A DNA stretch of 64,000 nucleotides from an uncultured Paraprevotella sp. Lineage in GTDB: Bacteria > Bacteroidota > Bacteroidia > Bacteroidales > Bacteroidaceae. Of the stretch, positions 35,310 to 44,514 are shown in pieces. A program made the position numbers and the translations under genes. The stretch covers positions 32,123-96,122 of the forward strand of contig CALULQ010000012.1 in assembly GCA_944321525.1 (NCBI GenBank). The letters run 5' to 3'. Numbering within the stretch: position 1 is the first letter of the stretch; every line of letters starts with the position of its first letter. The notes below the pieces were generated by a model that saw nothing but the letters and a program-made list of their open reading frames with translations, ran no database searches and was not told the origin of the DNA.

Positions 35310-37730
35310 TCAATTCATTTCTTTGACCACGTCGGCCGGGTTGAGGCGGGCGATGCGCACGATGTGGTGCACGACGGTCAGCGCCGTGACGGCCATGACG
35401 GCCAAGAGAATGCCGAGCCAGAACCGGGGGCCGTAGTGGAAGAAGGTGTTGTACATCCCGCTCCACCAATCCATGAACCCGTAGAGCGGGGGGAAGGCCG
35501 CAGCGGCTGTCAGTCCGCCAATCCACAGGTAGGTGCGGGCGAAGAGCCAGATGATTTGCTTCACGCCGGCCCCGTTGATTTTGCGGATGGCCACTTCCTT
35601 GCGCCGTTGCCGGGTGTCGAGCGTGATGGCGGCGTAGACGCCCATCAGGGTGATGGCCAGGCAGACGGCGGCCAGGAATAGCACGATGTCTTTCATCATG
35701 TTTCCCACCCACTGCGCTTCTTCTATCTCGTCCTGCAGGGTGGACATTCGCAGTTCCACGGTGTGGGGCAGGGCCTGCCGCAGGACATCTTCGGCGTAGG
35801 CGCGCACCTCGTCCGTCTGTCCTTCGTGGCACTTCAGGTAGCAGTGCGCCACGTAGTCGCGGAAGTCTGCCGACACGAAGGCGCACTTTTCCCGTCCGCC
35901 TCCCATGCTGTAGGCATTTGTCGTGAAAGGTGCGCAGACGGCCGCCACCGGATAGCCTTTCACATAGTCGTAGAGCACCTGCCCCATGGCTTCTTTGCCA
36001 GTCTTCTCTTTTATTTCCCGGGCGAAGTCCCGGTCGGTCACCATCCAGTTGCCGTCCTCGGGGAGGCGTCCCTGCACCAGCGGGACGCGCATGAAGTCGA
36101 AGAAGTTCCGTCCGACGCCGTAGATGTTGCCTTCAACCCATTGGCAGTTCGGGTGGGATGCCGGAGTGGTGAAGAGCACGTTGCCCGACCAGCCGCGCGT
36201 GTAGGCTACGTCGGCCAGCAGACAGTCTTCCACGCCCGCGTGCTGCTTCATGCGTTCGGCGAGCGACAGCTTCTCGGCTTGTTGCAGGAAGGGGTAGTCG
36301 AGGGATATGCTTAGGATGCGGCTCTTTTCCTTGGGCGACAACGTGCCGAGCAGTTCGGAGGTCGTCTTGTCGGCCTGGAGGTAGAGCGCCACGGTCAGGG
36401 TCAGGAAGAGCCAGCAGATGAAGTACTGCACGGACAGCACGAGGTTGCGCACCCGGTGCTTGCCGTGCCCTACGGCGCTGCCGCGGATGCCCGTCTGGAT
36501 TTCGTGCCGCCGCACGTGCCACACAGTCAGTCCGCACACGCCGAAACTGCAGACCAGCACCAATCCCAAATATTCCGCGCACTGCATGCGGAGCTGCGCC
36601 ATTTCGACGAGGACGATGCCCTTCAGGGAGTCCTGCAGCAAGGGCGCGCCCAGCTCGAGCAGGGCAAACAAGAGCAGGAAGGCCAGCACCACCGTGAGCG
36701 CCGCCTGCGTGAAGAGTTGCCACAGCAGGTCGGTGGCGCGCCCGCCGAACACCTGCCGCAGGCTGTATTCGCGGCTGCGGTGGAGGAACGTCACAATCTG
36801 GAAGTAGAAGAAGTTGAGCAGTCCTGCCAGCAGCACCAGCGTGCCGATGGTGAAGGCCACCCACACCGCGTATTTTGTCGAACTGCCATATTCCCGGTAG
36901 GCATATCCCAACGGGCGAAGTTCGATGTCGAGGTTCTGCCCGAAGAGGTGCTGCACCAGTCCTTTGGCGCGGATGTCGTCCGTCAGCGCCTGCCATCCGT
37001 TGTCCTCGCGCAGCAGGACGTATCCCATGCCGCCCGTGTGCCCTTCCTGTGTGTGTTGCAGCCGTCCGTCGCTGTCGTTCAGCACCAGCATGTCGATGTG
37101 TTGCATGTAGGAGACGCTGTTGTTCACCGGGATGTCCGCCATGACGGCCTGCACGGCGTAGGCCACGCCCCCGCGACGGTCGGAGTAGGGGAGCTTGGCT
37201 GTGGTGACGAGCCGTTTGCCGACGGCATTGGCCACATTCTCCCCGAAGATGCGGCGGGCCGTGGTGGCCGAGAGGACGACGGCGTTGGGCGTCTGCGTGG
37301 CCCGCTGCCACGAACCGGCCAGAATGTCCGCTCCGAACACGTGGCGGAAGCAGGTGTCGGCCTCGAGGCACAGCATGGGGTCGAAGGGCAGCATCGTCCC
37401 CTGCTCCGTCTCCACCTGGAACGAGCGGTCGAGGGGGAAGGCCACGTAGGTGAACGCTTCCGCTCCGCGGCAGTTCATGGCGCGCAGCAGGGATATCGTC
37501 TCCGTGGGGATGCCGCTAACGTCGCCCCGGAACGCCTCGGACGTCAGCGCTATTTCGGCGATGCGCTCCCGGTTGGTGAAGCAATGGTCTATGGCCCACA
37601 TTGTGCGGCACACGTAGAGGCAAAGCCCGAATCCGAGCAGGCAGGCGGCCAGTCCGGAGATGCCCACGGCGGTCTGCAACTTATACTTCCACAGGTTGCG
37701 CCAGGCTATTTTCAGATAGTGTGTAATCAT
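35310..37730 (-). CDS. FtsX/MacB-type ABC permease 3 (806 residues)
   Basis: It starts MITHYLKIAWRNLWKYKLQT with helix TAVGISGLAACLLGFGLCL. Coupling motifs are RSREYSLRQVFGGRATDLL and RRKEVAIRKINGAGVKQII. It is the most divergent of the four in the first coupling motif (SLRQ rather than AIRK). It has the same duplicated periplasmic/FtsX layout. It lies 30 bases after permease 4 and 43 bases before permease 2 in transcription order. Confidence 0.93.
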   Translation of the reverse strand: MITHYLKIAWRNLWKYKLQTAVGISGLAACLLGFGLCLYVCRTMWAIDHCFTNRERIAEIALTSEAFRGDVSGIPTETISLLRAMNCRGAEAFTYVAFPLDRSFQVETEQGTMLPFDPMLCLEADTCFRHVFGADILAGSWQRATQTPNAVVLSATTARRIFGENVANAVGKRLVTTAKLPYSDRRGGVAYAVQAVMADIPVNNSVSYMQHIDMLVLNDSDGRLQHTQEGHTGGMGYVLLREDNGWQALTDDIRAKGLVQHLFGQNLDIELRPLGYAYREYGSSTKYAVWVAFTIGTLVLLAGLLNFFYFQIVTFLHRSREYSLRQVFGGRATDLLWQLFTQAALTVVLAFLLLFALLELGAPLLQDSLKGIVLVEMAQLRMQCAEYLGLVLVCSFGVCGLTVWHVRRHEIQTGIRGSAVGHGKHRVRNLVLSVQYFICWLFLTLTVALYLQADKTTSELLGTLSPKEKSRILSISLDYPFLQQAEKLSLAERMKQHAGVEDCLLADVAYTRGWSGNVLFTTPASHPNCQWVEGNIYGVGRNFFDFMRVPLVQGRLPEDGNWMVTDRDFAREIKEKTGKEAMGQVLYDYVKGYPVAAVCAPFTTNAYSMGGGREKCAFVSADFRDYVAHCYLKCHEGQTDEVRAYAEDVLRQALPHTVELRMSTLQDEIEEAQWVGNMMKDIVLFLAAVCLAITLMGVYAAITLDTRQRRKEVAIRKINGAGVKQIIWLFARTYLWIGGLTAAAAFPPLYGFMDWWSGMYNTFFHYGPRFWLGILLAVMAVTALTVVHHIVRIARLNPADVVKEMN

Positions 37731-37760
37731 TGTCTTCTTGTTTTTTAAGCGTTGTCGGTT

Positions 37761-40046
37761 TCATGAGTCAATCCTTATGTCGTCGGCCGGTTGGCGGCGG
37801 GAGGCTTTCCACACCCGCGTTCCCATGCCCAGCAGCACCAGCAGGCCGATGGCGATGGCCACGGCGGCATAGTAGCCCGCGCCGATGCTGATTTGGTGTA
37901 CATATTGCTCCAGCCAGCGGCGCATCAGGATGTAGCCCGCGGGGAAGGCCACGACGAGGCTCAGCAGCCAGAGCAGCATGTATTCGCGGCACCACATCCA
38001 CCAGATGTCGCCCGTCGTGGCCCCGTTGATTTTCCGGATGGCGATTTCCTTGCGCCGCTGTTCGCAGGCCAGCGCGATGAGGGAGTAGACGCAGAATACG
38101 GCCACGCCCACGCACAAGGCCGCGGCCATCCACAGCAGCTTCAGCAGGAGCAGTTCCGGTCGGAGGTCGAGCTCCACCCGTTCCGACGCAGAAAGGAAAT
38201 TGTGGTTGGGTTCCATTGTCCGGAGGCGTTGGGCGACATCGGGGACGGCTCCTTCTTCCGTTTCCACCAACAGGGCGGAAGTCCACCAGTTGAAAGATTT
38301 CTCCTCATCGGCGAAAGAAGGATGGCCGGGTGGCAGGATCATGTATGGATACCGTTGTTGGGTAATCAGCCTGCCGAAGGAGAAATCCCGGATGACGCCG
38401 GCCACGCGTAATCGGACTCCCACGCTGGTGATTTGTTTGCCTGTCGCTTCATGCCAACCGAAGGCATGTTTGGCCGTTTCGTTAATGAGCACATAGCCTT
38501 CTGTGGCTTCGGCAGCTGTGGGGACATGCCCTTCCGTCAGGCGGATTTTCCAGAAGTCCAGCCAAGCTTGGTCGCCCCATAGGACTCCAAGTTGCATGTC
38601 GGGCGCGTTTCCTTCTTTTCCGTCCCAGTCCGTAATCCAATGTGGACTATAAAAAGTGTTGAGTACGTTGAATCCATACGCGATATGTTTCACGCCGGGC
38701 AGCTTTTGGATGGGGATTGCCGCTTCCCGCCAGTCTTCGTCGGGGGCGAGGGAGACCGTGATGCGGTTGCGCGGTTCGAAGCCCAAGTTCGTTTCAGACC
38801 GCAGCAGGTCGACTTGGGCGGTCATGACGCTGACGCAGAATATGACCAGGACGGTCAATGTCAGTTGGAACGTGAGGTTGAGTTTGGGCTCCCATCCTGT
38901 CCGTGACGCCTGGAGATGGCGTTGCAGCGTCCGGCGGGTGAAGGCAACGAACAGCAGGACGTAGCCAAGCCATACGGCCACTCCCAAGGCCAGCATGTAG
39001 AACCACAGGTCGCCGAGCTCCAGTGTCGGAATCTGCGTGTATTCCCTGAACGTGGGGAGCAAGAGTTCCAACAGGATTAGGCCCAATAGCATGCCGCCGG
39101 CCAGCAACATCAGAAACTCTGTCATGAGCAGGCCGAACAGCCGCCCGAGGGAGGCCCCGCACACTTGCCGGATGGCCATTTCGCGCCAACGCTTCCGCAG
39201 GCGGCTGGAGAAGAAGGCGTAGTAGTTGACCAAGATGGAAAGCACGATGAGCGAGCTGATGAGGACGAACAGGTGCAGATAAACGCTCCGGACGGGCATG
39301 AGCTGTTCGTGGAATGTGTCGCGGACTTTGTGGATGGGTACCAAGCGGGCAGTTCTGCCTTCTTTCCACGGCTCCGGAAGCGTGTGGCTGATTTTCAGGG
39401 CCAGTTCGTCCGGGGTCGTGCCTTTCTTGAGGCGAATCACGAGGAATTCCCCGTAATTGCTGTTTCCGTCGCGTTTCATATATTGCAGGATGTCGGTCCT
39501 GAAGTTGCCGTGCCCCTTAAAATCGCCCACCACAGCGCCCACCCGGACTTTGTTGCCATCAATGGAGAGCTCACGGCCCACTGCCAACGAGTCTCCAAAC
39601 AGTTTCCGGGCCAGGCTTTCGGTCAGGGCGACTACCTTCGGGTTGTTCAGGAATTCCTTGCTGCCGTCGACGAGGGGCAGGCGGAACACGTCCAGAAAGT
39701 GCTCGTCTATGAACTTGTGCTCGCAATGGAACGACGAGGTGAGCCTGACTCCCCGATAGGAGGGCATGACCATCGTGGCGCACTCCACTTCGGGAAACTG
39801 TCGGTTTGCCTGAATGCCGAAACTCGCGGGCAGTTGGCCGAAGCAATGTCCGGTGGAGTCTTGTATGGCCAGGACGTACAGCCTGTCGGCCTCCGGATGC
39901 CCTGTGTCGAAGGTCTGTTCGTAGCGCAGCCAGTAGGCGGAGAGGGCCAGGCAGGCCAGTCCGAGCGCCCACCCGATGAGGGTGACGGCGGTCTGCATCT
40001 TATATTTGAGCAGGTTGCGCAGGGCTACTTTCAGTTCGTGTGTCAT
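37761..40046 (-). CDS. FtsX/MacB-type ABC permease 4 (761 residues)
   Basis: It starts MTHELKVALRNLLKYKMQTA with helix LIGWALGLACLALSAYWL. Coupling motifs are RWREMAIRQVCGASLGRLF and RRKEIAIRKINGATTGDIW. It is the first permease gene after a 341-base gap that holds repeat copy 4. The gap contains no clear sigma-54 promoter, so the permeases either have a weaker own promoter or are read through from the TolC-adaptor pair. Confidence 0.93.
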   Translation of the reverse strand: MTHELKVALRNLLKYKMQTAVTLIGWALGLACLALSAYWLRYEQTFDTGHPEADRLYVLAIQDSTGHCFGQLPASFGIQANRQFPEVECATMVMPSYRGVRLTSSFHCEHKFIDEHFLDVFRLPLVDGSKEFLNNPKVVALTESLARKLFGDSLAVGRELSIDGNKVRVGAVVGDFKGHGNFRTDILQYMKRDGNSNYGEFLVIRLKKGTTPDELALKISHTLPEPWKEGRTARLVPIHKVRDTFHEQLMPVRSVYLHLFVLISSLIVLSILVNYYAFFSSRLRKRWREMAIRQVCGASLGRLFGLLMTEFLMLLAGGMLLGLILLELLLPTFREYTQIPTLELGDLWFYMLALGVAVWLGYVLLFVAFTRRTLQRHLQASRTGWEPKLNLTFQLTLTVLVIFCVSVMTAQVDLLRSETNLGFEPRNRITVSLAPDEDWREAAIPIQKLPGVKHIAYGFNVLNTFYSPHWITDWDGKEGNAPDMQLGVLWGDQAWLDFWKIRLTEGHVPTAAEATEGYVLINETAKHAFGWHEATGKQITSVGVRLRVAGVIRDFSFGRLITQQRYPYMILPPGHPSFADEEKSFNWWTSALLVETEEGAVPDVAQRLRTMEPNHNFLSASERVELDLRPELLLLKLLWMAAALCVGVAVFCVYSLIALACEQRRKEIAIRKINGATTGDIWWMWCREYMLLWLLSLVVAFPAGYILMRRWLEQYVHQISIGAGYYAAVAIAIGLLVLLGMGTRVWKASRRQPADDIRIDS

Positions 40047-40157
40047 TTTTCTCTTCTTTTGTAGCTTAATTCAACAAATTTGTCTTTCATGGGTTGCCCC
40101 GGTGCGGCGGAACGCCGGCCGCATTCGGGCTTGTCCTCTTGCTGAAGGCGGAAAAGC

Positions 40158-40236
40158 GCCTTGCGGAGTGCGGAAAAGTACTCTGCGGCAAGTATTCGAG
40201 TACTTTGCGGCAAGTACTGCGACGCGTTCCGCATGG
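40158..40236. repeat. GTACT palindromic repeat, copy 4
   Basis: It has left arm CCTTGCGGAGTGCGG, core 40179-40217 with two 14-base blocks around GTATTCGA, and right arm GCGTTCCGCATGGC. It lies inside the exporter locus between the adaptor and permease 4 genes, where a hairpin could tune downstream expression. Confidence 0.85.
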
Positions 40237-40387
40237 CATGGTGCGGCGTCGGGCAGGCTGCCGGCGTGAAAAACGGCTTCCGCATGGGGCATTTGGGGGT
40301 GGAGAATCATATCTTGACATTTGAAGTTTCTTTACGATGGCGTGGCGGCGGGCTTGTGCCGCTTGCGCCGTCCGGTGTCTCGGGGAA

Positions 40388-41638
40388 TCATTCCAGCACG
40401 ATTTCCTCCACGTCGCCGAACGACTGGTAACCGGTGACGAGCACGCGGTCGCCCGCCTGCAGGCCCTCGAGCAGTTCGTATTGGCGCGGGTTCTGGCGGC
40501 CGATGCCGATGTCCACGCGGTGGGCCGCCGTGCCGTCGGCGTTCAGTTTGAAAATCCAGCGCCCGCCGGTGACGGAGTAGAAGTTGCCGCGCGGCAGCAC
40601 CAGCGTCTGTTCGGGTTGCCCCAGTTCGATTTGCAGGCGGTAGCTTTTGCCCAGCCGCACGTTGTCCGGCACGGAGTCGGTGAACACCAGGTCCACCTCG
40701 AAGGAGCGGTCCTTCACTTCGGGCCACACCTTGGCCACCTTCAGCGGGTAGCGCTGCTCCTGGTATTGCAGCGTGGCGGTCAGTCCGGCCGTGATGCGGT
40801 CCACGTAGTATTCGCTCAGTGCAGCATGGATTTTGAAGCGGTCCAGAATTTTCACGTCGCCCACGCGCACCCCCGCGCCCACCTGCTGCCCCGGCACGAT
40901 GTCGGCCAGGCTCAGCTGCCCGGCCACCGGCGCGCGCACCACGAGGTTGTCCAGCCGCCTCGCCTCGCGCCTCGCGGCCTCTTCCTCGCGGGCCATGTCG
41001 CGCTGCAGCAGTTCGCGCTGTATGATTCCCATGACGGAGTCGTGGCGCAGGTTCTGCTGTTGCAGCCGTGTGGTTTGCGCCTTGTATTCATATTCGTCGG
41101 CGGCCACTTCCAGTTCGGCCTTGCTCTTGATGCCCATTTCGAACTCCTCGCGGCTCAGGGCGTAACTCTTCTCCAACCGTTTCAGTTCGTATTCCGCCTG
41201 CAGGCTCTGTTGCTGCAGGGTGAGCCGGGCGCGGTCTATTTCCAGCAGTTGGCGACGGTGCTCGATGCGCTGTTTCTCCAGCTCGCCCAGCTTGTCGGCG
41301 ATGCTGCGCTCCACTTCGGGGTTTTTCAGCACGAGCAGGGTGTCGCCCGGCTCCACCATGTCGCCCTCTTCGCCGACGATGCGGTCCACGTGGCCGCCCT
41401 CCAGGCTGTTCACCTGCACGGTCATCAGCGGATGCACGATGCCTTCCACGTCCACGTATTCCAGGAAGTCGGCTTTCTCTACCCGGGCGATTTGCACGTC
41501 GGCCTTCTTCACGCGGAACTTGCGCGGGCCGAGGGCCAGGGTGGCGGCATAGGCCAGCAAACTCACGAAGGCCAGGGCGGCCAGCAGATAGTAGCGGTAG
41601 CGCACGAACCAAGGGCGCTTTTTCAAAGGTATGTCCAT
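40388..41638 (-). CDS. Periplasmic adaptor (HlyD/MacA-type membrane fusion protein)
   Basis: The 416-residue protein has one N-terminal membrane helix at about 14-36 (YYLLAALAFVSLLAYAATLAL) and no lipobox. A lipoyl-like half follows (EYVDVEGIVHPLMTVQVNSL). A long coiled coil at about 95-210 (LGELEKQRIEHRRQLLEI, EREAAR-rich) and the second lipoyl half (LVVRAPVAGQLSLADIVPGQ) come next, then beta-barrel and membrane-proximal regions. It would bridge the FtsX permeases to the TolC protein encoded 14 bases upstream in transcription order. Confidence 0.93.
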   Translation of the reverse strand: MDIPLKKRPWFVRYRYYLLAALAFVSLLAYAATLALGPRKFRVKKADVQIARVEKADFLEYVDVEGIVHPLMTVQVNSLEGGHVDRIVGEEGDMVEPGDTLLVLKNPEVERSIADKLGELEKQRIEHRRQLLEIDRARLTLQQQSLQAEYELKRLEKSYALSREEFEMGIKSKAELEVAADEYEYKAQTTRLQQQNLRHDSVMGIIQRELLQRDMAREEEAARREARRLDNLVVRAPVAGQLSLADIVPGQQVGAGVRVGDVKILDRFKIHAALSEYYVDRITAGLTATLQYQEQRYPLKVAKVWPEVKDRSFEVDLVFTDSVPDNVRLGKSYRLQIELGQPEQTLVLPRGNFYSVTGGRWIFKLNADGTAAHRVDIGIGRQNPRQYELLEGLQAGDRVLVTGYQSFGDVEEIVLE

Positions 41639-41652
41639 ATTGTTCTGTTGGT

Positions 41653-43119
41653 TTAGGGTTCGGGTAAAGTGTGTGACAGGGGCATCCGGCGGGCAAAGTC
41701 ATACTGCGTCAGGCTGCGCAGGCCGTAGTAGAGCGCCCAGAACTGTTGCAGGGCCTGGATGTAGCTGCGCCGGGCGGCGTCTTTTTCCGACACCGAGGCG
41801 TTCCAGTCCAACACGGTGGACTTGCCCTGCAGGTAGAGCCTCCGGGCCACTTCGTTGCGTTGCTGCGCCGTGCTGTCGGTGCGCCAGGCGATGGCCACCC
41901 GCCGGCCTTGCAGGTTGAACTGGCGCACCATGCGCACCACGTTCTGTTCGAAGTCCTGCCGCTGCTGTGCCACCTGCGTCTCCGTCAGTGCCAGTTGCGA
42001 GCGGGCCACGCGCACCTGCCCCTTGCCGCGCCCCCAGTCCAGGATGGGGAGCGAGAGCGACAGGCTGACGTACTGTTGGTTGAGCGGCCGTCGGTAGGCG
42101 TCGTCCAGCCGGTCGCCCGTTTGCGAGAGGCCGAACTGCAGGTAGAGGTCGGCTTTCAGCCCGGCGTTGGCTTTGGCGCGGGCCAGGTTGTTTTTTCCCT
42201 CCACGATACGGCGCTGGTGGGCCTCCGGGTCGGGGCTGCAGGCATAGGCCAGTTCCAAGGCGTGGGCGGCGGCCACCTCCACCTGTGGGATGCGGTGCTC
42301 GGTCAGCACCCTCAGTTCCACTGGTTGCGTCAGGCCCAGGAAGGAGCGCAGGCTCTGCGTGGCGTCTTCCACGTTTGTCTGCGCGTCCAGCAGGTTGGCT
42401 TCCTCGTTCAGCTTGTTGATTTCCAGTTGCAGCATCTCGTTTTTCGTGATGGTGCCTATGCGGTATCGGCCTTCGGCATAGCGGAACAGGGTGTCGGCCG
42501 AGGCGTAGTTGGCCATGGCGATGTCCCGGTCCGCTTGTGCCGACGCCAGAATGAAAAACAGGTTGCACGTTTGTGCCGCCACCAGCTCCAGCGTCTCGGC
42601 GTAGGCCTTGCAGGCCTCGCGGTAGGCCATCGGCTGTATGCGCCGGTCCCATTTCAGGCTGTTGTAGCCGAAAAGGCTCTGGCTGTAGCCAATCGTGATG
42701 GGGTTGGTGTTATAAGAAAAGGTGTGGTTGTCCAGCACGTCCATGCGGCGCACGGACGAGGTGGCGAAGAGGTTGCCGCCCGTGAACCACACGTTCTGGC
42801 TCACGGTCAGCGTCAGGTCGCTGTTCAGCTGGTTCTGGTTCAGGAAGCGCTCCGTGCCGTCGGACTGCGTGATGCGGTTGATCTGGTGGTTCAGTTCCGG
42901 CGATGCGGAGAGGGTCACCGAGGGCAGGTAGTTGGCGCGGTAGAAACGGTAGTTCCAATAGGCGGCCAGATAGGTGTGGCGCGCGGCCTGCGCCTCGGGC
43001 GAGTGTTGCTGCGCCCGCGCGATGGCGTCGGCCAGGGTGAGCTCCAAGGTCTCCCCGGCGGTCGCGGCCGGCATGAAAAGCAGGGCCGCCATGGTTCCGA
43101 TGACTTTCTTCAACTTCAT
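41653..43119 (-). CDS. TolC-family outer membrane channel 1
   Basis: The 488-residue protein (ATG 43119, a signal peptide ending near TAGETLELTL) has the two OEP repeats of TolC: helices around LADAIARAQQHSPEAQAARHTY and the later QVAQQRQDFEQNVVRMVRQFN. Beta segments such as SVTLSASPELNHQ and NQQYVSLSLSLPILDWGRGKG are visible. A longer in-frame start at 43353 would run through the palindrome and sigma-54 promoter, so it is rejected. It is the first gene of the exporter locus. Confidence 0.93.
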   Translation of the reverse strand: MKLKKVIGTMAALLFMPAATAGETLELTLADAIARAQQHSPEAQAARHTYLAAYWNYRFYRANYLPSVTLSASPELNHQINRITQSDGTERFLNQNQLNSDLTLTVSQNVWFTGGNLFATSSVRRMDVLDNHTFSYNTNPITIGYSQSLFGYNSLKWDRRIQPMAYREACKAYAETLELVAAQTCNLFFILASAQADRDIAMANYASADTLFRYAEGRYRIGTITKNEMLQLEINKLNEEANLLDAQTNVEDATQSLRSFLGLTQPVELRVLTEHRIPQVEVAAAHALELAYACSPDPEAHQRRIVEGKNNLARAKANAGLKADLYLQFGLSQTGDRLDDAYRRPLNQQYVSLSLSLPILDWGRGKGQVRVARSQLALTETQVAQQRQDFEQNVVRMVRQFNLQGRRVAIAWRTDSTAQQRNEVARRLYLQGKSTVLDWNASVSEKDAARRSYIQALQQFWALYYGLRSLTQYDFARRMPLSHTLPEP

Positions 43120-43153
43120 TCTATCAGTAAGGCTTGATACGCTTGACTTACGA

Positions 43154-43168
43154 GCAAAAACCGTACCA
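43154..43168 (-). promoter_or_regulatory. Sigma-54 (-24/-12) promoter of the exporter locus
   Basis: The minus strand reads TGGTACGGTTTTTGC, differing from the consensus TGGCACGNNNNTTGC at one base, with GG and GC exactly 10 bases apart. It predicts a start near 43142 and a leader of about 23 bases to the TolC ATG. Two NtrC-type activators are encoded at the flanks of the locus. Confidence 0.75.
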
Positions 43169-43210
43169 TTCCGATAACGTGTTGCTCCATAAGCAAATAG
43201 GAAAAATGCG

Positions 43211-43272
43211 GCTTGTATCGGAGTGTGCGGATTTGCACGAAAATCGTGCGTTTCCGCACGCACAACACAAGC
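43211..43272. promoter_or_regulatory. 62-bp imperfect palindrome, probable enhancer (UAS) for an NtrC-type activator
   Basis: Nested arms GCTTGT/ACAAGC, GTGTGCGGA/TCCGCACGCAC and TGCACGA/TCGTGCG centre near 43241. The centre is about 100 bases upstream of the predicted sigma-54 start, the usual distance for enhancer sites. Confidence 0.65.
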
Positions 43273-43475
43273 AAAAAGTCTGTATCTTTGCCCTCGAATA
43301 ATTAAAAGACAGTATCTGGTTGAGGCACAAGATGGGACTGAAAAGTGTTGCACCTTATTGCCCGTTCATATAAAAAGAGGTGATGGACGGTTTGCGTGAG
43401 TGTCTCCTTACTTGTTTTTTAGGTCAGAACAAACAGAAATAGCGTAAAACTTTCGTTTTCGGCAAGGCAATTTAT

Positions 43476-43483
43476 TACTTTTG
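43476..43483 (+). promoter_or_regulatory. -7 element of the AlbA_2-type gene
   Basis: TACTTTTG matches TAnnTTTG, 15 bases before the ATG at 43499. Confidence 0.5.
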
Positions 43484-43498
43484 TAAGACAAGAGCAAG

Positions 43499-44467
43499 AT
43501 GATGGAAACAGGCAATCTCAATATCATGCAATATTTGGCAGCCGGAAGGGAAGGCGGAGAGGTGGAGTTCAAGCAGACCACCGGACAGTTGGAGCGTGGC
43601 ATGGAAACACTATGCGCTTTTCTCAACGGCGCGGGCGGAACGGTGCTGTTCGGTGTTAAGGACAACGGTAAAATCATCGGTCAAGAAGTGAGCGACAAGA
43701 CGAAACGGGACATTGCGGAGGCCATCCGTCTTATCGAACCGTTTGCCACGATAACGGTTTCATACGCCGACATTCCCGACACGGACAAACAAGTCATCGC
43801 GTTAAATGCGGAGGAACAACGCTATATGCGTCCGTTCACGTATAAAGGCAGGGCTTACCACCGTCCGGGAGGTTCGGTGGGCATTGCCATCTATGACGAT
43901 CGCGTGGAGATAGAGAGCAGTGGCGCGTTTCCCCCTGACATGACACTTGAAAAACTGCTTGGCGGGCACAGTTCCGAGCCACCCAACCTCATCATAGCCA
44001 ACGTGCTTTACAAGAGTGAGCTGTTGGAGAACTGGGGGCGTGGCATCAGACTGATGATAGACGAGTGCCGGCGCGTTGGCATATCCGATCCGGAATTTCA
44101 CACGGATGGGAGTTCCGTTTGGGTGGTATTCCGCTACAAAAGGGAAACGGCAGGACAAGCACCCGACAAGTACCCGACAAGTATCCGACAAGCTCCCGAC
44201 AAGTATCCGACAAGCATCGTCGGGCTCATTGAAATGATAGGGGAACGCTCCTGTTCGTTGAAAGAGATGATGGGAATGATGGAATTGAAAGACAGAGAGA
44301 ATTTCCTGGATAATTACCTGAATCCTTCCATGGAGGCCGGATGGGTGGAACCGCTTTATCCGAACCAGCCGACGCATCCCAAGCAGAAATACCGGCTCAC
44401 CGAACAAGGAAAGGCCTTGTTGCAAGACGGCGAAAAGAGAACAGAAGAAAACAATCAGAAGCACTGA
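43499..44467 (+). CDS. AlbA_2 / RecG-like DNA-binding regulator with an apparent internal deletion
   Basis: The 322-residue protein starts with an AlbA_2 (Schlafen-like) domain: GGEVEFKQTTGQLERGMETLCAFLNGAGGTVLFGVKDNG, here spanning residues 19-57. Homologues of this family continue from the YYRVG-type segment through about 120-150 residues to a GGSISIAIYDDRLEI segment. Here FTYKGRAYHRPGG joins directly to SVGIAIYDDRVEIESSG near residues 118-138. An in-frame deletion is the likely explanation. A short duplicated QAPDKYPTSI motif sits near 220-240. It lies between the TolC promoter and regulator 2, and may be an insertion that moved this pair away from the locus. Confidence 0.8.
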   Translation: MMETGNLNIMQYLAAGREGGEVEFKQTTGQLERGMETLCAFLNGAGGTVLFGVKDNGKIIGQEVSDKTKRDIAEAIRLIEPFATITVSYADIPDTDKQVIALNAEEQRYMRPFTYKGRAYHRPGGSVGIAIYDDRVEIESSGAFPPDMTLEKLLGGHSSEPPNLIIANVLYKSELLENWGRGIRLMIDECRRVGISDPEFHTDGSSVWVVFRYKRETAGQAPDKYPTSIRQAPDKYPTSIVGLIEMIGERSCSLKEMMGMMELKDRENFLDNYLNPSMEAGWVEPLYPNQPTHPKQKYRLTEQGKALLQDGEKRTEENNQKH

Positions 44468-44514
44468 GGGCCTTCACTTTTTATATTAATCTTGGCAAGC
44501 AAAATCTCTTGGAT

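Noticed and set aside
40047..40387. Second sigma-54 promoter before permease 4
   Set aside because: No GG-N10-GC match with the surrounding consensus was found on the minus strand in this gap.
41653..43353. Longer TolC start at 43353
   Set aside because: The extra 78 residues would be encoded by the palindrome and sigma-54 promoter, and the signal peptide begins at 43119.
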